DNA of 64,000 nt, taken from the NCBI GenBank assembly GCA_944389945.1, contig CALXOF010000006.1, forward strand, positions 1 to 64,000, written 5' to 3'. Below the pieces are notes generated by a model that was not told where the DNA came from, did not search any database, and saw nothing but the letters and a program-made list of their open reading frames with translations. The translations under genes and the position numbers were made by a program. The stretch's first letter is position 1. Every line of letters starts with the position of its first letter. This document shows positions 38,513-47,894 of the stretch, piece after piece. The stretch is from an uncultured Kiritimatiellota bacterium. Its GTDB lineage: Bacteria > Verrucomicrobiota > Kiritimatiellia > RFP12 > DVOR01.

Positions 38513-39373
38513 ATGATTACCCCGCTTACATCCCTGGCCAACCCCCGCGTCAAAGCCGCCGTCAAGCTCCGCCAGCGCGGCCACCGCGACGACGCCGGAC
38601 TCATGCTCATCGAAGGCTACCGCGAAATCCACCGCGCCCTTGAACACGACTACCGCCCCACCCAGCTCTTCTACTGCGAAGACCTCTGGCTCAAGCACGA
38701 AAACGAGCCCGCCCTCGTCGACCGCTGCCGTGCCCTCGGCGCCGACCTCTTCCCCTGCTCCAAGCCCGTCTTCGAAAAGCTCGCCTACCGCGAACGCCCC
38801 GACGGCCTCCTCGCCGTCGGCCCCCAAATCGCCAAGCGCCTCCAAGACCTCAAGCTCCCCCCCGACGCCCTCCTCCTCGTCTGCGAAGCCATCGAGAAAC
38901 CCGGCAACCTCGGCACCATGCTCCGCTCCGCCGACGCCTCCGGCGCCGCCGCCGTCATCGTCTGCGACCCCTGCACCGACATCCACAACCCCAACGTCGT
39001 CCGCGCCTCCACCGGCACCCTCTTCACCCTCCCCGTCGCCCAGACCACCGCCGAAGAACTCCTCCCCTGGCTCCGCGCCAACGGCTTCTCCATCCTCGCC
39101 GCCACCCCCCACGCCGAGAAACTCCACTTCCAGCAGCCCCTCACCGGCCGCGTCGCCCTCTGCCTCGGCAGCGAACAATACGGCCTCACCGACGCCTTCA
39201 TGCGCGACGCCGAGCTCCGCGTCCGCATCCCCATGCTCGGCGTCGCCGACAGCCTCAACGTCTCCGCCGCCGCCACCATCCTCCTCGCCGAAGCCGTCCG
39301 CCAGCGCATCCTCGCCGGCACCGTCACCCCCCCACCCCCCGAACCCTGGCACGGCCACACCCATGATCAGTAG
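38513..39373 (+). CDS. SpoU-family (TrmH-like) RNA methyltransferase
   Basis: 286 residues. An N-terminal substrate-binding domain (to about 110) precedes a SPOUT fold with its knot: EKPGNLGTMLRSADASGA (motif 1), NPNVVRASTGTLF (motif 2 region), CLGSEQYGL and IPMLGVADSLNVSAAATILLAE (motif 3). Such enzymes methylate a ribose 2'-OH in rRNA or tRNA; TrmH- and RlmB-like members cannot be told apart here. The TATAAT box ends six bases before ATG and there is no ribosome site, so the transcript is probably leaderless. Confidence 0.9.
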   Translation: MITPLTSLANPRVKAAVKLRQRGHRDDAGLMLIEGYREIHRALEHDYRPTQLFYCEDLWLKHENEPALVDRCRALGADLFPCSKPVFEKLAYRERPDGLLAVGPQIAKRLQDLKLPPDALLLVCEAIEKPGNLGTMLRSADASGAAAVIVCDPCTDIHNPNVVRASTGTLFTLPVAQTTAEELLPWLRANGFSILAATPHAEKLHFQQPLTGRVALCLGSEQYGLTDAFMRDAELRVRIPMLGVADSLNVSAAATILLAEAVRQRILAGTVTPPPPEPWHGHTHDQ

Positions 39374-39384
39374 GGCGCCACAGG

Positions 39385-39520
39385 CGCCCTAGAGAACAGA
39401 GAACGGAGAACAGAGCGTGTAGCCCGAAGGGCAAACCTTCCACGGCCACAGAACGCGCGACAAGCGCGCGACGGATAAGCCCCTTCCCAAACTTCCAAGC
39501 TCCTAAACTTCCATTTAGGG
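39385..39520. repeat. HP-C and DR9 behind the methyltransferase gene
   Basis: A GGCGCCACAGGCGCC hairpin at the stop, HP-C (39395-39480) with GCGCGACAAGCGCGC, and DR9 CAAACTTCCAAGC (39485-39515). Confidence 0.7.
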
Positions 39521-39540
39521 CGCGAGGGCGTGGAGGTACA

Positions 39541-39577
39541 AAAAAGGCCCGCGGCGGATGCCGGGGGCCTTTTTGAG
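39541..39577 (-). terminator. terminator after the second PEP-CTERM gene
   Basis: On the minus strand GGCCCCCGGC pairs with GCCGCGGGCC (one bulge) and TTTTTTG follows. Confidence 0.75.
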
Positions 39578-39591
39578 GTGCGAGGGACCGT

Positions 39592-40287
39592 TTAGGCCAC
39601 GCGGCGGCGGAGCGCCACGCCCGCCACGCCCAGCGCCAACAGCGCCAACGCCGTCGGCTCAGGAATAGAGTAAGTCTGGCGGAGGTCATCGATGGTGGCC
39701 TGCGCATAAGCCACCTCGAAATCCTCCCCGAACGCAATGCCGCTGGCTTCCTCGTCCATGCTGACCTTGTTGCCAAGGACATACTTATAGACCCACCAGT
39801 TGCCGCCGGCCACTGCTGCATTCGTGATGGTGTAGATTTCCACGCCATCAACGAAGAGGGAGGCATTCATCCTGCCATCGGTCGTGCGCTCGATGGCCAA
39901 GGCCAGCTCGTGCTTCTGCCCGTCCAAGAGTTGAGCGATGCTAGCATCCTTGCTCGTGTGCGAGTCCGTGTTGCCGATACCCAAATGAAGGATACCATCT
40001 CTCATCCACACGGTCGGAGAAGAGTCCTTGTGTCCATTTTCATCGTCGCCAAAGCTCAGCAACGAGCCGGAATAGGAATCACTGGACGAGGTGAAGGTGG
40101 CGATGACGCGCAGGACGCCGGCTTGAGACCCACCCGTCTGGAACCCAGGCGCGATGTGGGCCCCGTTCGGCAAAGTGCCGAGGGTGCCGGCGGTGTAGTT
40201 GTCGATGGCGTTCCACGCGATGTTCGCCGCTTGGGCAGCGCTAAGAGCCAGCGCGGCAAAGGCCGCGGTAAGCAGTGTTTTCTTCAT
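39592..40287 (-). CDS. PEP-CTERM sorting domain protein (LamG-like)
   Basis: 231 residues from ATG 40287. A signal peptide (MKKTLLTAAFAALALSAAQA) is followed by a beta-rich domain of LamG/concanavalin type (DGILHLGIGNTDSH, HELALAIERTTDGRMNASLFVDG) and a C-terminal Pro-Glu-Pro, hydrophobic stretch and Arg cluster identical to that of the protein at 16008-16670. The two proteins otherwise share the layout rather than close sequence. GAAAGGAG precedes ATG 40287. ATG 40425 in the same frame, directly behind the leader RNA and AAAAGG, would add 46 Gly/Ala/Pro/Arg-rich residues ahead of the signal peptide. Confidence 0.85.
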   Translation of the reverse strand: MKKTLLTAAFAALALSAAQAANIAWNAIDNYTAGTLGTLPNGAHIAPGFQTGGSQAGVLRVIATFTSSSDSYSGSLLSFGDDENGHKDSSPTVWMRDGILHLGIGNTDSHTSKDASIAQLLDGQKHELALAIERTTDGRMNASLFVDGVEIYTITNAAVAGGNWWVYKYVLGNKVSMDEEASGIAFGEDFEVAYAQATIDDLRQTYSIPEPTALALLALGVAGVALRRRVA

Positions 40288-40424
40288 GTGGTTTTGTTTC
40301 TCCTTTCCCGCCCATGGGGGAGACCGAAGGGGACCTGGGCAGGAAAGGGAGGCGGCTCCTTCGGCTGTTGCGCCGCAGACACACGCCCGCGAACGCGCGT
40401 TCCCGCTTCCCGGCCCAGCCGGCA

Positions 40425-40621
40425 TAAAAAGACGCACCGCCTTTTCACGTCCTCTTGAGGCCCTGAGAAAGCCCTGATAATGGCGTGCAAAGAGAGTGCG
40501 CCAAGGATGGCGCACTTCGCCGAACACATCGCATTATCATGAAAGTTCTCAGGTTTCAAGAGGCGACTGGTCCGCGCAAAGCGCAGGAGCTGTGGCTTAC
40601 CCACAGCGTGACAATAGAATA
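40425..40621 (-). promoter_or_regulatory. structured leader RNA, copy C (riboswitch-like), with promoter
   Basis: Minus strand: TATTCT (40621-40616), CACG (40610), P1 CTGTGG-GTAAG-CCACAG (40606-40590), P2 CTGCGC/GCGCGG (about 40586-40570), Pa CCTCTTGA/TCAAGAGG (40563-40556 with 40458-40451), Pb CCTGAGAA/TTCTCAGG (40553-40546 with 40469-40462), Pd TGATAATG/CATTATCA (40539-40532 with 40482-40475) and Pc AGTGCGCC-ATCCTT-GGCGCACT (40516-40495). CGCACTCTCTTT pairs with AAAGGCGGTGCG just before ATG 40425, with one mismatch and two G-U pairs. Internal loops A/RCC and CTTTC/GGG match copies A and B. Confidence 0.72.
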
Positions 40622-40740
40622 GCACCTTCCCCTCCCCCTTTGCAAGCGCGTAATCACGCACGATGATTTTCCCGCGAAAACGAAAGGGTGGCATGAACCG
40701 CTTCGGGCTCCATTGGGCCTCCCAAAAGGGTCTTTTGCGG

Positions 40741-40821
40741 ACCCTTAAGGGTTTCGACCCGGACCACTATAGGGTCTCACCCTCGACCACTATAGTGGTT
40801 GACCTCGGACCACTATAGGGT
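40741..40821. repeat. PAL23 phased palindrome array, copy 5
   Basis: Four units with centres exactly 23 bp apart, almost the same as copy 1 including the spacers (TTTCGACCCGG here, TTTCGGGTCGG there). The stretch 40625-40740 holds an HP-E remnant (40690-40715). Confidence 0.85.
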
Positions 40822-40839
40822 CTCAGGAAGGGGCGGCGA

Positions 40840-41238
40840 TGCCGCCCCGCTGATTGGCTGATTAGCTGATTGGAAACGCCCCTGCGGGGCGACGAACAAA
40901 TATCCGCCTTAATTGTCCTATATGTCCTACCGCGTTGCTTTTGGCACGTCGCAGACGTGCCGGGAGTGCAGGGAGAACTTCTCCCTGCCGGGGCGTGGGG
41001 CAGCGCCCCACAGCCAAGCCTCCAAACTTCTAAACTTCCAAGCTTCCAATAGTGCGTTCTGCGTGCGGTAGCACGCCCTTAATCTGCAACAAATCTGCGG
41101 AATCTGCGGTTTCTGATTCTGGCAGTCTTTGTGGGGGCCCGCGGAATGTCCGGTTTCATCGCCGCCAAGGGCGGCGGTCCGGGATTCAACCTCTGGGGCT
41201 CCTCCAAGCTTCCAAGCCTCCAAACTTCCAAGCTTCCA
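40840..41238. repeat. repeat mosaic between PAL23 copy 5 and fusA
   Basis: GGGGCGGCGATGCCGCCCC hairpin, DR8 (40848-40872), GCCCCTGCGGGGC (40877), GTCCTATAT-type repeat (40912-40935), HP-B in reverse (40938-41012), DR9 (41016-41048), HP-D in reverse (41053-41128), a stretch near 41130-41205 with no clear family, and DR9 (41205-41238). Confidence 0.75.
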
Positions 41239-41239
41239 C

Positions 41240-41275
41240 AAAAAGCGAGCCCCGGGGGACCGGGGCTCGCTTTTT
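41240..41275 (-). terminator. terminator after fusA
   Basis: On the minus strand GCGAGCCCCGG pairs with CCGGGGCTCGC, with A-rich sequence before and TTTTTGTGG after it. Confidence 0.9.
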
Positions 41276-41295
41276 GGCGCTTGGCGCGGGGCGGA

Positions 41296-43401
41296 TTACT
41301 CGTCGGAGTCGGAGTAGCCGTGGACCTTGCCGGCTTTGCGGCGCTTCTCGACGATCTCGTCCTGGAGGGATTTGGGGACGGGCTCGTAGTGGTCGAACAC
41401 CATGGTGAAGGAGCCGCGGCCCTGGGTGAGGGTGCGGATGGTGTTGGAGTAGCCGAACATTTCGCCCAGCGGGACGAAGGCGTGGACGAGGCGGGCACCG
41501 CCGCGCTCTTCCATGCCCTCAACGCGGCCGCGGCGCTGGGACAGCGAGCCGGTGGCGGCGCCCATGTAGTCTTCGGGGACGACGACCTCGACCTTCATGA
41601 TGGGCTCGAGGAGCTGCGGCTGGCTCTTGAGGAAGACTTCCTTGAAGCACTGGCGCGCGGCGGTCTGGAAGGCGAACTCGGAGGAGTCGACGTCGTGGTA
41701 GGAGCCGTAGTAGAGGGTGGCCTTGAGCGGGAGGACGGGGTAGCCGGCGAGGGGGCCGGACTCCATCGCGGCGCGGATGCCCTTTTCGACGGCGGGGATG
41801 TATTCGCCGGGGATGACGCCGCCCTTGATGTCGTTGATGAACTCGAAGTCCTTGCCGGGCTCCTGCGGGGCGAACTTCATGCAGACGTGGCCGTACTGGC
41901 CGCGGCCGCCGGACTGCTTTTTGTGCTTGTATTCGCCGTCGCCTTCGATGGCGATGGACTCGCGGTAGGCGACCTCGGGGCGGCCGACCTCGCAGTCGAC
42001 GTTGAACTCGCGCTTCAGGCGGTCGACGATGATTTCGAGGTGGAGCTCGCCCATGCCGGAGATGATGGTCTCGCTGGTCTCTTGGTCGAAGGCCACGGTG
42101 AAGGTGGGGTCTTCCTGGGCGAGGGTGTGCAGGGCGTTGCCGAGCTTCTCGTTGTCGCCGCGGGAGACGGGCTTCACGGCGATCGAGATGACCGGCGCGG
42201 GGAAGTCGATGGACTCCAGGTGGATGGGGTTCTCGGGGTCGCAGAGGGTGTCGCCGGTGCGGGTGTTGGGCAGGCCGATGACGGCGACGATGTCGCCCGC
42301 GTAGGCTTCCTCGAGCTTCTCTTGGTGGTTGGCGTGCATGCGGAAGAGGCGGGAGATGCGCGCCTTCTTGTTGATGGTGCTGTCGAGGATTTCCTCGCCG
42401 GCCTTGAGGGTGCCGGAGTAGACACGGGTGAAGATGATCTTGCCCATGTTCTTGTCGGCCATGATCTTGAAGGCGAGGGCGGAGAGGGGCTCCTTGTCGT
42501 CGGCGTGGCGGACGATGGAGGGGTCGGCCTCGTCGGTCACCGGGGGGATGTCCAGCGGGCTGGGCAGGTAGCTGACGACGGCGTCGAGGAGGATCTGGAT
42601 GCCCTTGTTCTTGAAGGCGGTGCCGCAGAAGGCCGGCATGATGGCGCGGCTGATGCAGCCCTTGCGGATGCCGCGGATAATCTCTTCCTTCGTGAGGGTG
42701 CCCTCTTCGAAGTACTTGTTCATGAGCTCTTCATCCTGCTCGGCGGCGGCCTCGATCATCTCGTGGCGCATCTCCTCGCACTTTTCCTTGAGCTCGGCGG
42801 GGATCTCGGAGTAGATCTGCTTCATGCCCTGGGAGGCCTTGTCATAGGTCACCAGGCGCTCCTCGAGCAGGTCGACGACGCCCTCGAAGGTGTCACCGGC
42901 ACCGAGGGGGCAGACCATCGGGACGGGGCGGGCGTTGAGCTGGTTCTTCACCTGCTCCATCACGGAGAAGAAGTTCGCGCCGATGCGGTCCATCTTGTTC
43001 ACGAAGATCAGCTTCGGCACTTTGTACTTTTCGGACTGACGCCAGACCTGCTCGGACTGGGGCTGCACGCCGCCCACCGCACAGAACACCGCCACCGCGC
43101 CGTCAAGCACGCGCAGCGAGCGCTCCACCTCGGCCGTGAAGTCCACGTGGCCGGGGGTGTCGATCAGGGAGATCATGTAGTCGCCCCACATGACCGCGGT
43201 GGCCGCGGACGTGATGGTGATGCCGCGCTCCTGCTCCTGAACCATCCAGTCCATCGTGGCGCCGCCATCGTGCACCTCGCCGATCTTGTGGTTCTTGCCG
43301 GAATAGAAAAGGATACGCTCCGACGTCGTCGTCTTGCCGGCGTCGATGTGGGCCATAATGCCGATGTTGCGCATGTGGTCCAAGGGGATTTTGCGTGCCA
43401 T
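41296..43401 (-). CDS. fusA: elongation factor G
   Basis: 701 residues. It moves the ribosome along the messenger after GTP hydrolysis. The G-domain has G1 AHIDAGKTT at 17-25, switch I with [11 protein letters not shown]3 DTPGHVDF and G4 NKMD. Domains II to V follow, with domain IV segments [10 protein letters not shown] and domain [23 protein letters not shown] near the end. It lacks neighbours of the str operon (rpsL, rpsG, tuf). ATG 43401 has AGGAGT upstream and TACAGT at 43447-43442. A strong terminator follows. Confidence 0.96.
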   Translation of the reverse strand: MARKIPLDHMRNIGIMAHIDAGKTTTSERILFYSGKNHKIGEVHDGGATMDWMVQEQERGITITSAATAVMWGDYMISLIDTPGHVDFTAEVERSLRVLDGAVAVFCAVGGVQPQSEQVWRQSEKYKVPKLIFVNKMDRIGANFFSVMEQVKNQLNARPVPMVCPLGAGDTFEGVVDLLEERLVTYDKASQGMKQIYSEIPAELKEKCEEMRHEMIEAAAEQDEELMNKYFEEGTLTKEEIIRGIRKGCISRAIMPAFCGTAFKNKGIQILLDAVVSYLPSPLDIPPVTDEADPSIVRHADDKEPLSALAFKIMADKNMGKIIFTRVYSGTLKAGEEILDSTINKKARISRLFRMHANHQEKLEEAYAGDIVAVIGLPNTRTGDTLCDPENPIHLESIDFPAPVISIAVKPVSRGDNEKLGNALHTLAQEDPTFTVAFDQETSETIISGMGELHLEIIVDRLKREFNVDCEVGRPEVAYRESIAIEGDGEYKHKKQSGGRGQYGHVCMKFAPQEPGKDFEFINDIKGGVIPGEYIPAVEKGIRAAMESGPLAGYPVLPLKATLYYGSYHDVDSSEFAFQTAARQCFKEVFLKSQPQLLEPIMKVEVVVPEDYMGAATGSLSQRRGRVEGMEERGGARLVHAFVPLGEMFGYSNTIRTLTQGRGSFTMVFDHYEPVPKSLQDEIVEKRRKAGKVHGYSDSDE

Positions 43402-43474
43402 GTCGCGGACTCCTGATAAACCTAAAACGAAAAGTCCTCTTACTGTACCATAAACTTATGCCCTCGCGCAAGTG

Positions 43475-43740
43475 GGGCGCAACGCGCCCCACAGAGAACG
43501 GAGAACAGAGCGCCCTTTTCCACGAAGACACGAAAGGAACGCAAGGGCCTGGGCACTTCACCGTTCGGCCTACGGCCTCACTACCGTGCCCATCCCTTGC
43601 GTTGCTGTCATCTTGGAAGATTGAACGTTCTTGGGTGGCGCCTCGCCCGTCGCGCGCTTGCCGCGCGTTCCGTTCTCTGTGGCCGTGGAAGGTTTGGCCC
43701 TTTGGGCCTGCACGCTCCGTTCTCTGTTTTCCGTTGCGCA
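43475..43740. repeat. repeats between fusA and the lyase gene
   Basis: A GGGGCGCAACGCGCCCC hairpin, an HP-C tract (43493-43510), HP-A (43520-43605) with inner stem GGCCTACGGCC, and HP-C (43645-43740) with GGCCCTTTGGGCC and GCAAGCCGGCGACCCGGCTTGC hairpins, the last given here as two arms GCAAGCCGG and CCGGCTTGC. TATACC at 43780 is a weak -10 box for the next gene. Confidence 0.7.
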
Positions 43741-43820
43741 AGCCGGCGACCCGGCTTGCGCAGCACCAAGAATTGCGCTAATATACCGGAATATTCGCCA
43801 GTTTAACCAAAGGAACACCC

Positions 43821-45269
43821 ATGGCAAACGTCAAGTTCTACAGCGGCAAGCAGCTCCCGCTCGAGATGCACAAAGTCCGAATCGTCCAAAAGCTTTTCCT
43901 GCCCCCCGTGGAGGAGCGCCGCCGCCTGATGAACGAGGCCGGCAACAACACCTTCCTCCTGCAGAACAAAGACGTCTTCATGGACATGCTCACCGACTCC
44001 GGCGTCAACGCGATGAGCGACCTCCAGCAATCCGCCATGCTCCGCGCCGACGACGCCTACGCCGGCTCCGAGACCTACAACCGCCTGGCCGCCAAGGTCC
44101 GCGAACTCTTCCACATGGACTACTTCCTGCCCGCCCACCAGGGCCGCGCCGCGGAAAACGTCCTCGCCACCGCCTACGTCAAGCCCGGCGACGTGGTGCC
44201 CATGAACTTCCACTTCACCACCACCAAGGCCCACATCACCCGCCTCGGCGGCGCCGTCGAAGAGCTCATCGTCAAGGAAGGCCTCGAGCCCGCCAACAAC
44301 TGCCCCTTCAAGGGCAACTTCGACATCCCCCGCCTCGAGGCCCTCATCCAGAAGGTCGGCGTCGAGAAGGTCCCTTTCGTCCGCGTTGAGGCCGGCACCA
44401 ACCTCGTCGGCGGCCAGCCCCTCTCCCTCCAGAACATGCGCGACGTCGCCGCCGTCTGCAAGAAATACGGCATCAAGCTCGTCCTCGACGCCTCCCTCCT
44501 CCAGGACAACCTCTGGTTCATCAAGCAGCGCGAACCCGAGTGCAAAGACTGGACCATCCGCCAGATCCTCGACGAGATCGCCTCCCTCTACGACATCATC
44601 TACTTCTCCGCCCGCAAACTCGGCTTCGCCCGCGGCGGCGGCATCGCCATCCGCGACAAGGCCGACGAAGTCCGCATGAAAGAGCTCATCCCCCTCTACG
44701 AAGGCTTCCTCACCTACGGCGGCATGTCCGTCCGCGAGATGGAAGCCATCGTCGTCGGCCTCGACGAGACCCTCGATGAAGACGTCATCTCCCAGGGCCC
44801 CCAATTCATCGACTACATGGCCAACGAACTCCACCGCCGCGGCATCCCCGTCATCCTCCCCGCCGGCGGCCTCGGTTGCCACATCAACGCCACCCAGTTC
44901 CTCGACCACATCCCCCAGTCGCAATACCCCGCCGGAGCCCTCGCCGCCGCCCTCTACATCGCCGGCGGCGTCCGCGGCATGGAGCGCGGCACCCTCTCCG
45001 AGCAACGCAACGAAGACGGCTCCGAACGCTTCGCCGAGCTCGAACTCCTCCGCCTCGCCATGCCCCGCCGCGTCTTCACCCTCTCCCAGGTCGAATACGC
45101 CATCGATCGCGTCCAGTGGCTCTACGACAACCGCCGCCTTGTCGGCGGCCTCACCTTCATCGAAGAACCCTCCGTCCTCCGCTTCTTCTTCGGCCGCCTC
45201 GCCCCCGTCGGCGACTGGCAAGAAAAGCTCGTCGCCAAATTCCGCGCCGACTTCGGCGACTCCCTCTAA
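43821..45269 (+). CDS. tnaA: beta-eliminating lyase, tryptophanase family
   Basis: 482 residues. A fold-type I PLP enzyme. KFYSGKQLPLEMHKVRIVQK, ADDAYAGSETYNRLA, YFLPAHQGRAAENV and FHFTTTKAHITRLGG match tryptophanase / tyrosine phenol-lyase. The PLP lysine is expected in IIYFSARKLGFARGGG; in E. coli TnaA the context is SAKKDAMVPMGG, so this is a divergent subgroup and the substrate (Trp or Tyr) is not certain. A tryptophanase would give indole, pyruvate and ammonia. AAAGGA is ten bases before ATG. No tnaC-like leader peptide or tnaB permease is near. Confidence 0.82.
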   Translation: MANVKFYSGKQLPLEMHKVRIVQKLFLPPVEERRRLMNEAGNNTFLLQNKDVFMDMLTDSGVNAMSDLQQSAMLRADDAYAGSETYNRLAAKVRELFHMDYFLPAHQGRAAENVLATAYVKPGDVVPMNFHFTTTKAHITRLGGAVEELIVKEGLEPANNCPFKGNFDIPRLEALIQKVGVEKVPFVRVEAGTNLVGGQPLSLQNMRDVAAVCKKYGIKLVLDASLLQDNLWFIKQREPECKDWTIRQILDEIASLYDIIYFSARKLGFARGGGIAIRDKADEVRMKELIPLYEGFLTYGGMSVREMEAIVVGLDETLDEDVISQGPQFIDYMANELHRRGIPVILPAGGLGCHINATQFLDHIPQSQYPAGALAAALYIAGGVRGMERGTLSEQRNEDGSERFAELELLRLAMPRRVFTLSQVEYAIDRVQWLYDNRRLVGGLTFIEEPSVLRFFFGRLAPVGDWQEKLVAKFRADFGDSL

Positions 45270-45310
45270 GAAGGCTGATTAGCTGATTAGAAGCTCAGCA
45301 ATTCGCTGAT

Positions 45311-45344
45311 AAAAAGGGTGTGGGCCTCCCCACACCCTTTTTTC
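45311..45344 (+). terminator. terminator after the lyase gene
   Basis: GGGTGTGGG and CCCACACCC pair (45316-45337), A-run before, TTTTTTCTTC after. DR8-type sequence (45273-45310) lies between the stop codon and the stem. Confidence 0.85.
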
Positions 45345-45375
45345 TTCCCCCACCCCTCTCGCCACACAAGGGCAA

Positions 45376-45630
45376 GTAGAAGTTTGGAAGTTTAGAGGCT
45401 TGGAGGCTTGGCTTTCTTGCACCCCACTCTGCCCGTCGCCCCGCAGGGGCGCTCCGTTCTCCGTTCTCCGGGGCGGCACAGCCGCCCCCTGTCCTTCGTG
45501 CATCTTCGTGATTCTTCGTGCCCTTCGTGTCAGCCCCGCAGGGCAAACCCTCCACAGTTCCCCATCCCTCCATCCGTCGCGCGCTTGCCGCGCGTTCTGT
45601 TCTCTAGGGGCGCGCTAGCGCCCTCCTGCC
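45376..45630. repeat. repeats between the lyase and AAA-ATPase genes
   Basis: DR9 GGAAGTTTAGAGGCTTGG (45376-45412), HP-C with GCCCCGCAGGGGC (45430-45480), DR9 CTTCGTGAT type (45495-45530), HP-C with GCGCGCTTGCCGCGC (45570-45605) and a GGGGCGCGCTAGCGCCC hairpin (45608-45626). Confidence 0.7.
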
Positions 45631-45642
45631 CCAAGCGCCACG

Positions 45643-47226
45643 TCACGCGGGAAGCGTTTCCACGGCGACGTCTGCAAGCGTATGTTTGGCGGGATCAAAG
45701 GTAAGGCCGAAGAGGTGGATGGCTTTGGCCTTGGCGCGATAGGGCACGGCATAGTCACGGGCATGGATTTGCGCGAGCGCTTCCTGCGCGGTGCTACCAT
45801 CGGCCTTGAGTTCGAAGAGGTAAACATGGCCAAGACGAGAGGTGGCCACGACATCGACGCGGCCACCGGCCTGGGTGGCCTCTGGCACAACGCTGAGTCC
45901 ACAGGAGGAGAGAAGCGCGGCAAGCAGACGTTGGTAGTTGGCCTCGTGGATCTTGTCCTCACGTGAACCATAGGTGAACCCGGCGTAGTAGGCCTTGAGC
46001 GCGTCAAGAAAACGCGGGAAGTCGCCGGATACGAGCGCGGTGCGAATCGTGGCGACCAAGGCATCGGTGTCGGTGCGCCGGAGCGAATCAATAAGCAACG
46101 TGTTGAGGTCGCGGCGAACCTCTTCGTTGGGGATGCCGAGCGTATAGCCAAAATCGGGATCGTAGTCCTTGATGGTAAGGTAGCCGCCCTGAGTGAGCAG
46201 CGTGATGGGCTTGATGTCGCGGAGGCTGCAGGTGTTGAAGACGTCCTCGGACTGACCGGCAACACACTCGTAGTCCATCTCGTCCAACGGTGTCCGCTCC
46301 AGATAGCGCATGAGCACGCTGGCGTGGCCGGTCTGCGACCACGTGGCGCCAAACCACGGATTCTTCGCGGCGAGGGTCATCCCGACGGAGACCGGATTGT
46401 AGACCGTCTCACGGACATAGGGCGAGAAGCGATAACCGTTGTACCAATGCTTGAATTGCTCGCGATACGTCGCGTAATCAAGCCCCATGACTTCGGCGTG
46501 GGCGCGCATATGCTCCCCGAAATAAGCCTCCAGCTCTTCCTCAGTGTAACCCAAGAGCGAAGCGGTCTGCGCCGAGAGCGTGAAGTCTTTGAGATTGTTC
46601 AGCGCGGAGAAGACGGAAAGCTGGGTGAACTTCGTCACGCCGGTCATCATCAAGAAGCGGATTTTGGCAACGTTGAGTTTGAGCTGGCCGTAGAAAGCCG
46701 CCATGCGTTCGCGGATGGTCTCGGCCTTGTCTGGATCGGCAATAGCATGGCCTACAGGCGCGTCATACTCATCGATGAGCACCACAACGGGCTTGCCGTG
46801 CCGCTCGACGAGTTCGTTGATGGCCTTGCCAAAGTTGACATCAGGGTCGAGCGCATCGTCGTAATCATATCCGGCATCCTGGAGTCCATTCTTGACGCGC
46901 GCCACAAAGCGCCGTTGAAACCCCTCACGCGTCTCAACGTCCATCGTGCCGAAGTCGAAGTGGATCACAGGGTAGACATCCGACCAATCGTAATCCGTCT
47001 TGGCGATGGCCAACCCCTCGAAAAGTTCCCGACGCCCTTGAAAGATGGCCTTGAGCGTGGAGAGCATTAGGGATTTGCCAAAACGCCGGGGACGAGAGAT
47101 GAAACACAGCTTCGCGCCACGATTGGCAATCAACTGTTGCAACGCCGCGGTTTTATCCACATAGATGAACCCACCCTCGATCAATTCGGGGAAATCGTAG
47201 GTCGTCTCGTTGATCGGTTTAAGCAT
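45643..47226 (-). CDS. AAA-ATPase-like / PD-(D/E)XK nuclease domain protein
   Basis: 527 residues, paralogous to 12364-13941. P-loop in ISRPRRFGKSLMLSTL near residue 44-59, Walker B-like VVVLIDEYDAPVGHA near 148-162, a conserved MMTGVTKFTQLSVFSALNN segment, and a C-terminal nuclease-like core GGRVDVVATSRLGHVYLFELK. The role is unproven. GGAGG and GGGAG lie before ATG 47226 and TATACT is near 47255. The two paralogues are 33 kb apart, in opposite orientation, and each stands alone. Confidence 0.85.
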   Translation of the reverse strand: MLKPINETTYDFPELIEGGFIYVDKTAALQQLIANRGAKLCFISRPRRFGKSLMLSTLKAIFQGRRELFEGLAIAKTDYDWSDVYPVIHFDFGTMDVETREGFQRRFVARVKNGLQDAGYDYDDALDPDVNFGKAINELVERHGKPVVVLIDEYDAPVGHAIADPDKAETIRERMAAFYGQLKLNVAKIRFLMMTGVTKFTQLSVFSALNNLKDFTLSAQTASLLGYTEEELEAYFGEHMRAHAEVMGLDYATYREQFKHWYNGYRFSPYVRETVYNPVSVGMTLAAKNPWFGATWSQTGHASVLMRYLERTPLDEMDYECVAGQSEDVFNTCSLRDIKPITLLTQGGYLTIKDYDPDFGYTLGIPNEEVRRDLNTLLIDSLRRTDTDALVATIRTALVSGDFPRFLDALKAYYAGFTYGSREDKIHEANYQRLLAALLSSCGLSVVPEATQAGGRVDVVATSRLGHVYLFELKADGSTAQEALAQIHARDYAVPYRAKAKAIHLFGLTFDPAKHTLADVAVETLPA

Positions 47227-47394
47227 GTCTCACTCCCTTTTCCTCCAACAGTATAGCAAACAAATAAACGACACGCAGACGTTCACCGGGATGGCGTCAC
47301 CACTGGATAGTGCATACTGTTTTCGCACACCCTAAGAGAGGCGATAAAATCCGCAATGTTTCCACGCAACACCGTCTTCGCGTACTAATTACCC

Positions 47395-47850
47395 AATTCC
47401 CGCGTGCGCCAGCACGCCCTTAATCTGCTCAATCTGCGAAATACCGTAAGGTCTTCCTAGCGAAGCGACGGAACATCTGCGTTTTCCCTTTGTGTCCTTT
47501 GTGCTCTTTGTGATTTCTAAAAACACACTGGCAGTCCTGCCGGCGGTAGCCGGCCCCTAATCGGCTCCAATCTGCGAAATCGGCGGTTCCCCCCTGGTAG
47601 TCCTGCGTGCGCTAGCACGCCCTTAATCTGCCTAAAATCTGTGAAATTTGCGGTTCCCACCCTTCGTGCATCTTCGTGGTCCTTTGTGTCCTTCGTGTCA
47701 GCCCCGCAGGGCAAACCCTCCACAGTTCCCCCACCCCTCCATCCGTCGCGCGCCTGCCGCGCGTTCTGTTCTCCGTGGCCGTGGAAGGTTTGGCCCTTTG
47801 GGCCTGCACGCTCCGTTCTCTGTTCTCCGGGGCGCGCTAGCGCCCCAAAT
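47395..47850. repeat. HP-D, DR9 and HP-C cluster
   Basis: HP-D in reverse at 47400-47440, CTTTGTG 9-bp repeats (47480-47515), then two HP-D copies back to back (47525-47595 with GCCGGCGGTAGCCGGC and 47597-47655 with GCGTGCGCTAGCACGC), DR9 CTTCGTG type (47658-47700) and HP-C (47740-47850). The stretch 47227-47394 holds no feature I recognise. TATAGT near 47855 may serve the next operon. Confidence 0.75.
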
Positions 47851-47894
47851 ATGGTATAGTATTCTAGTAAGCAGTGAGCAACCAAGGAGCACCC

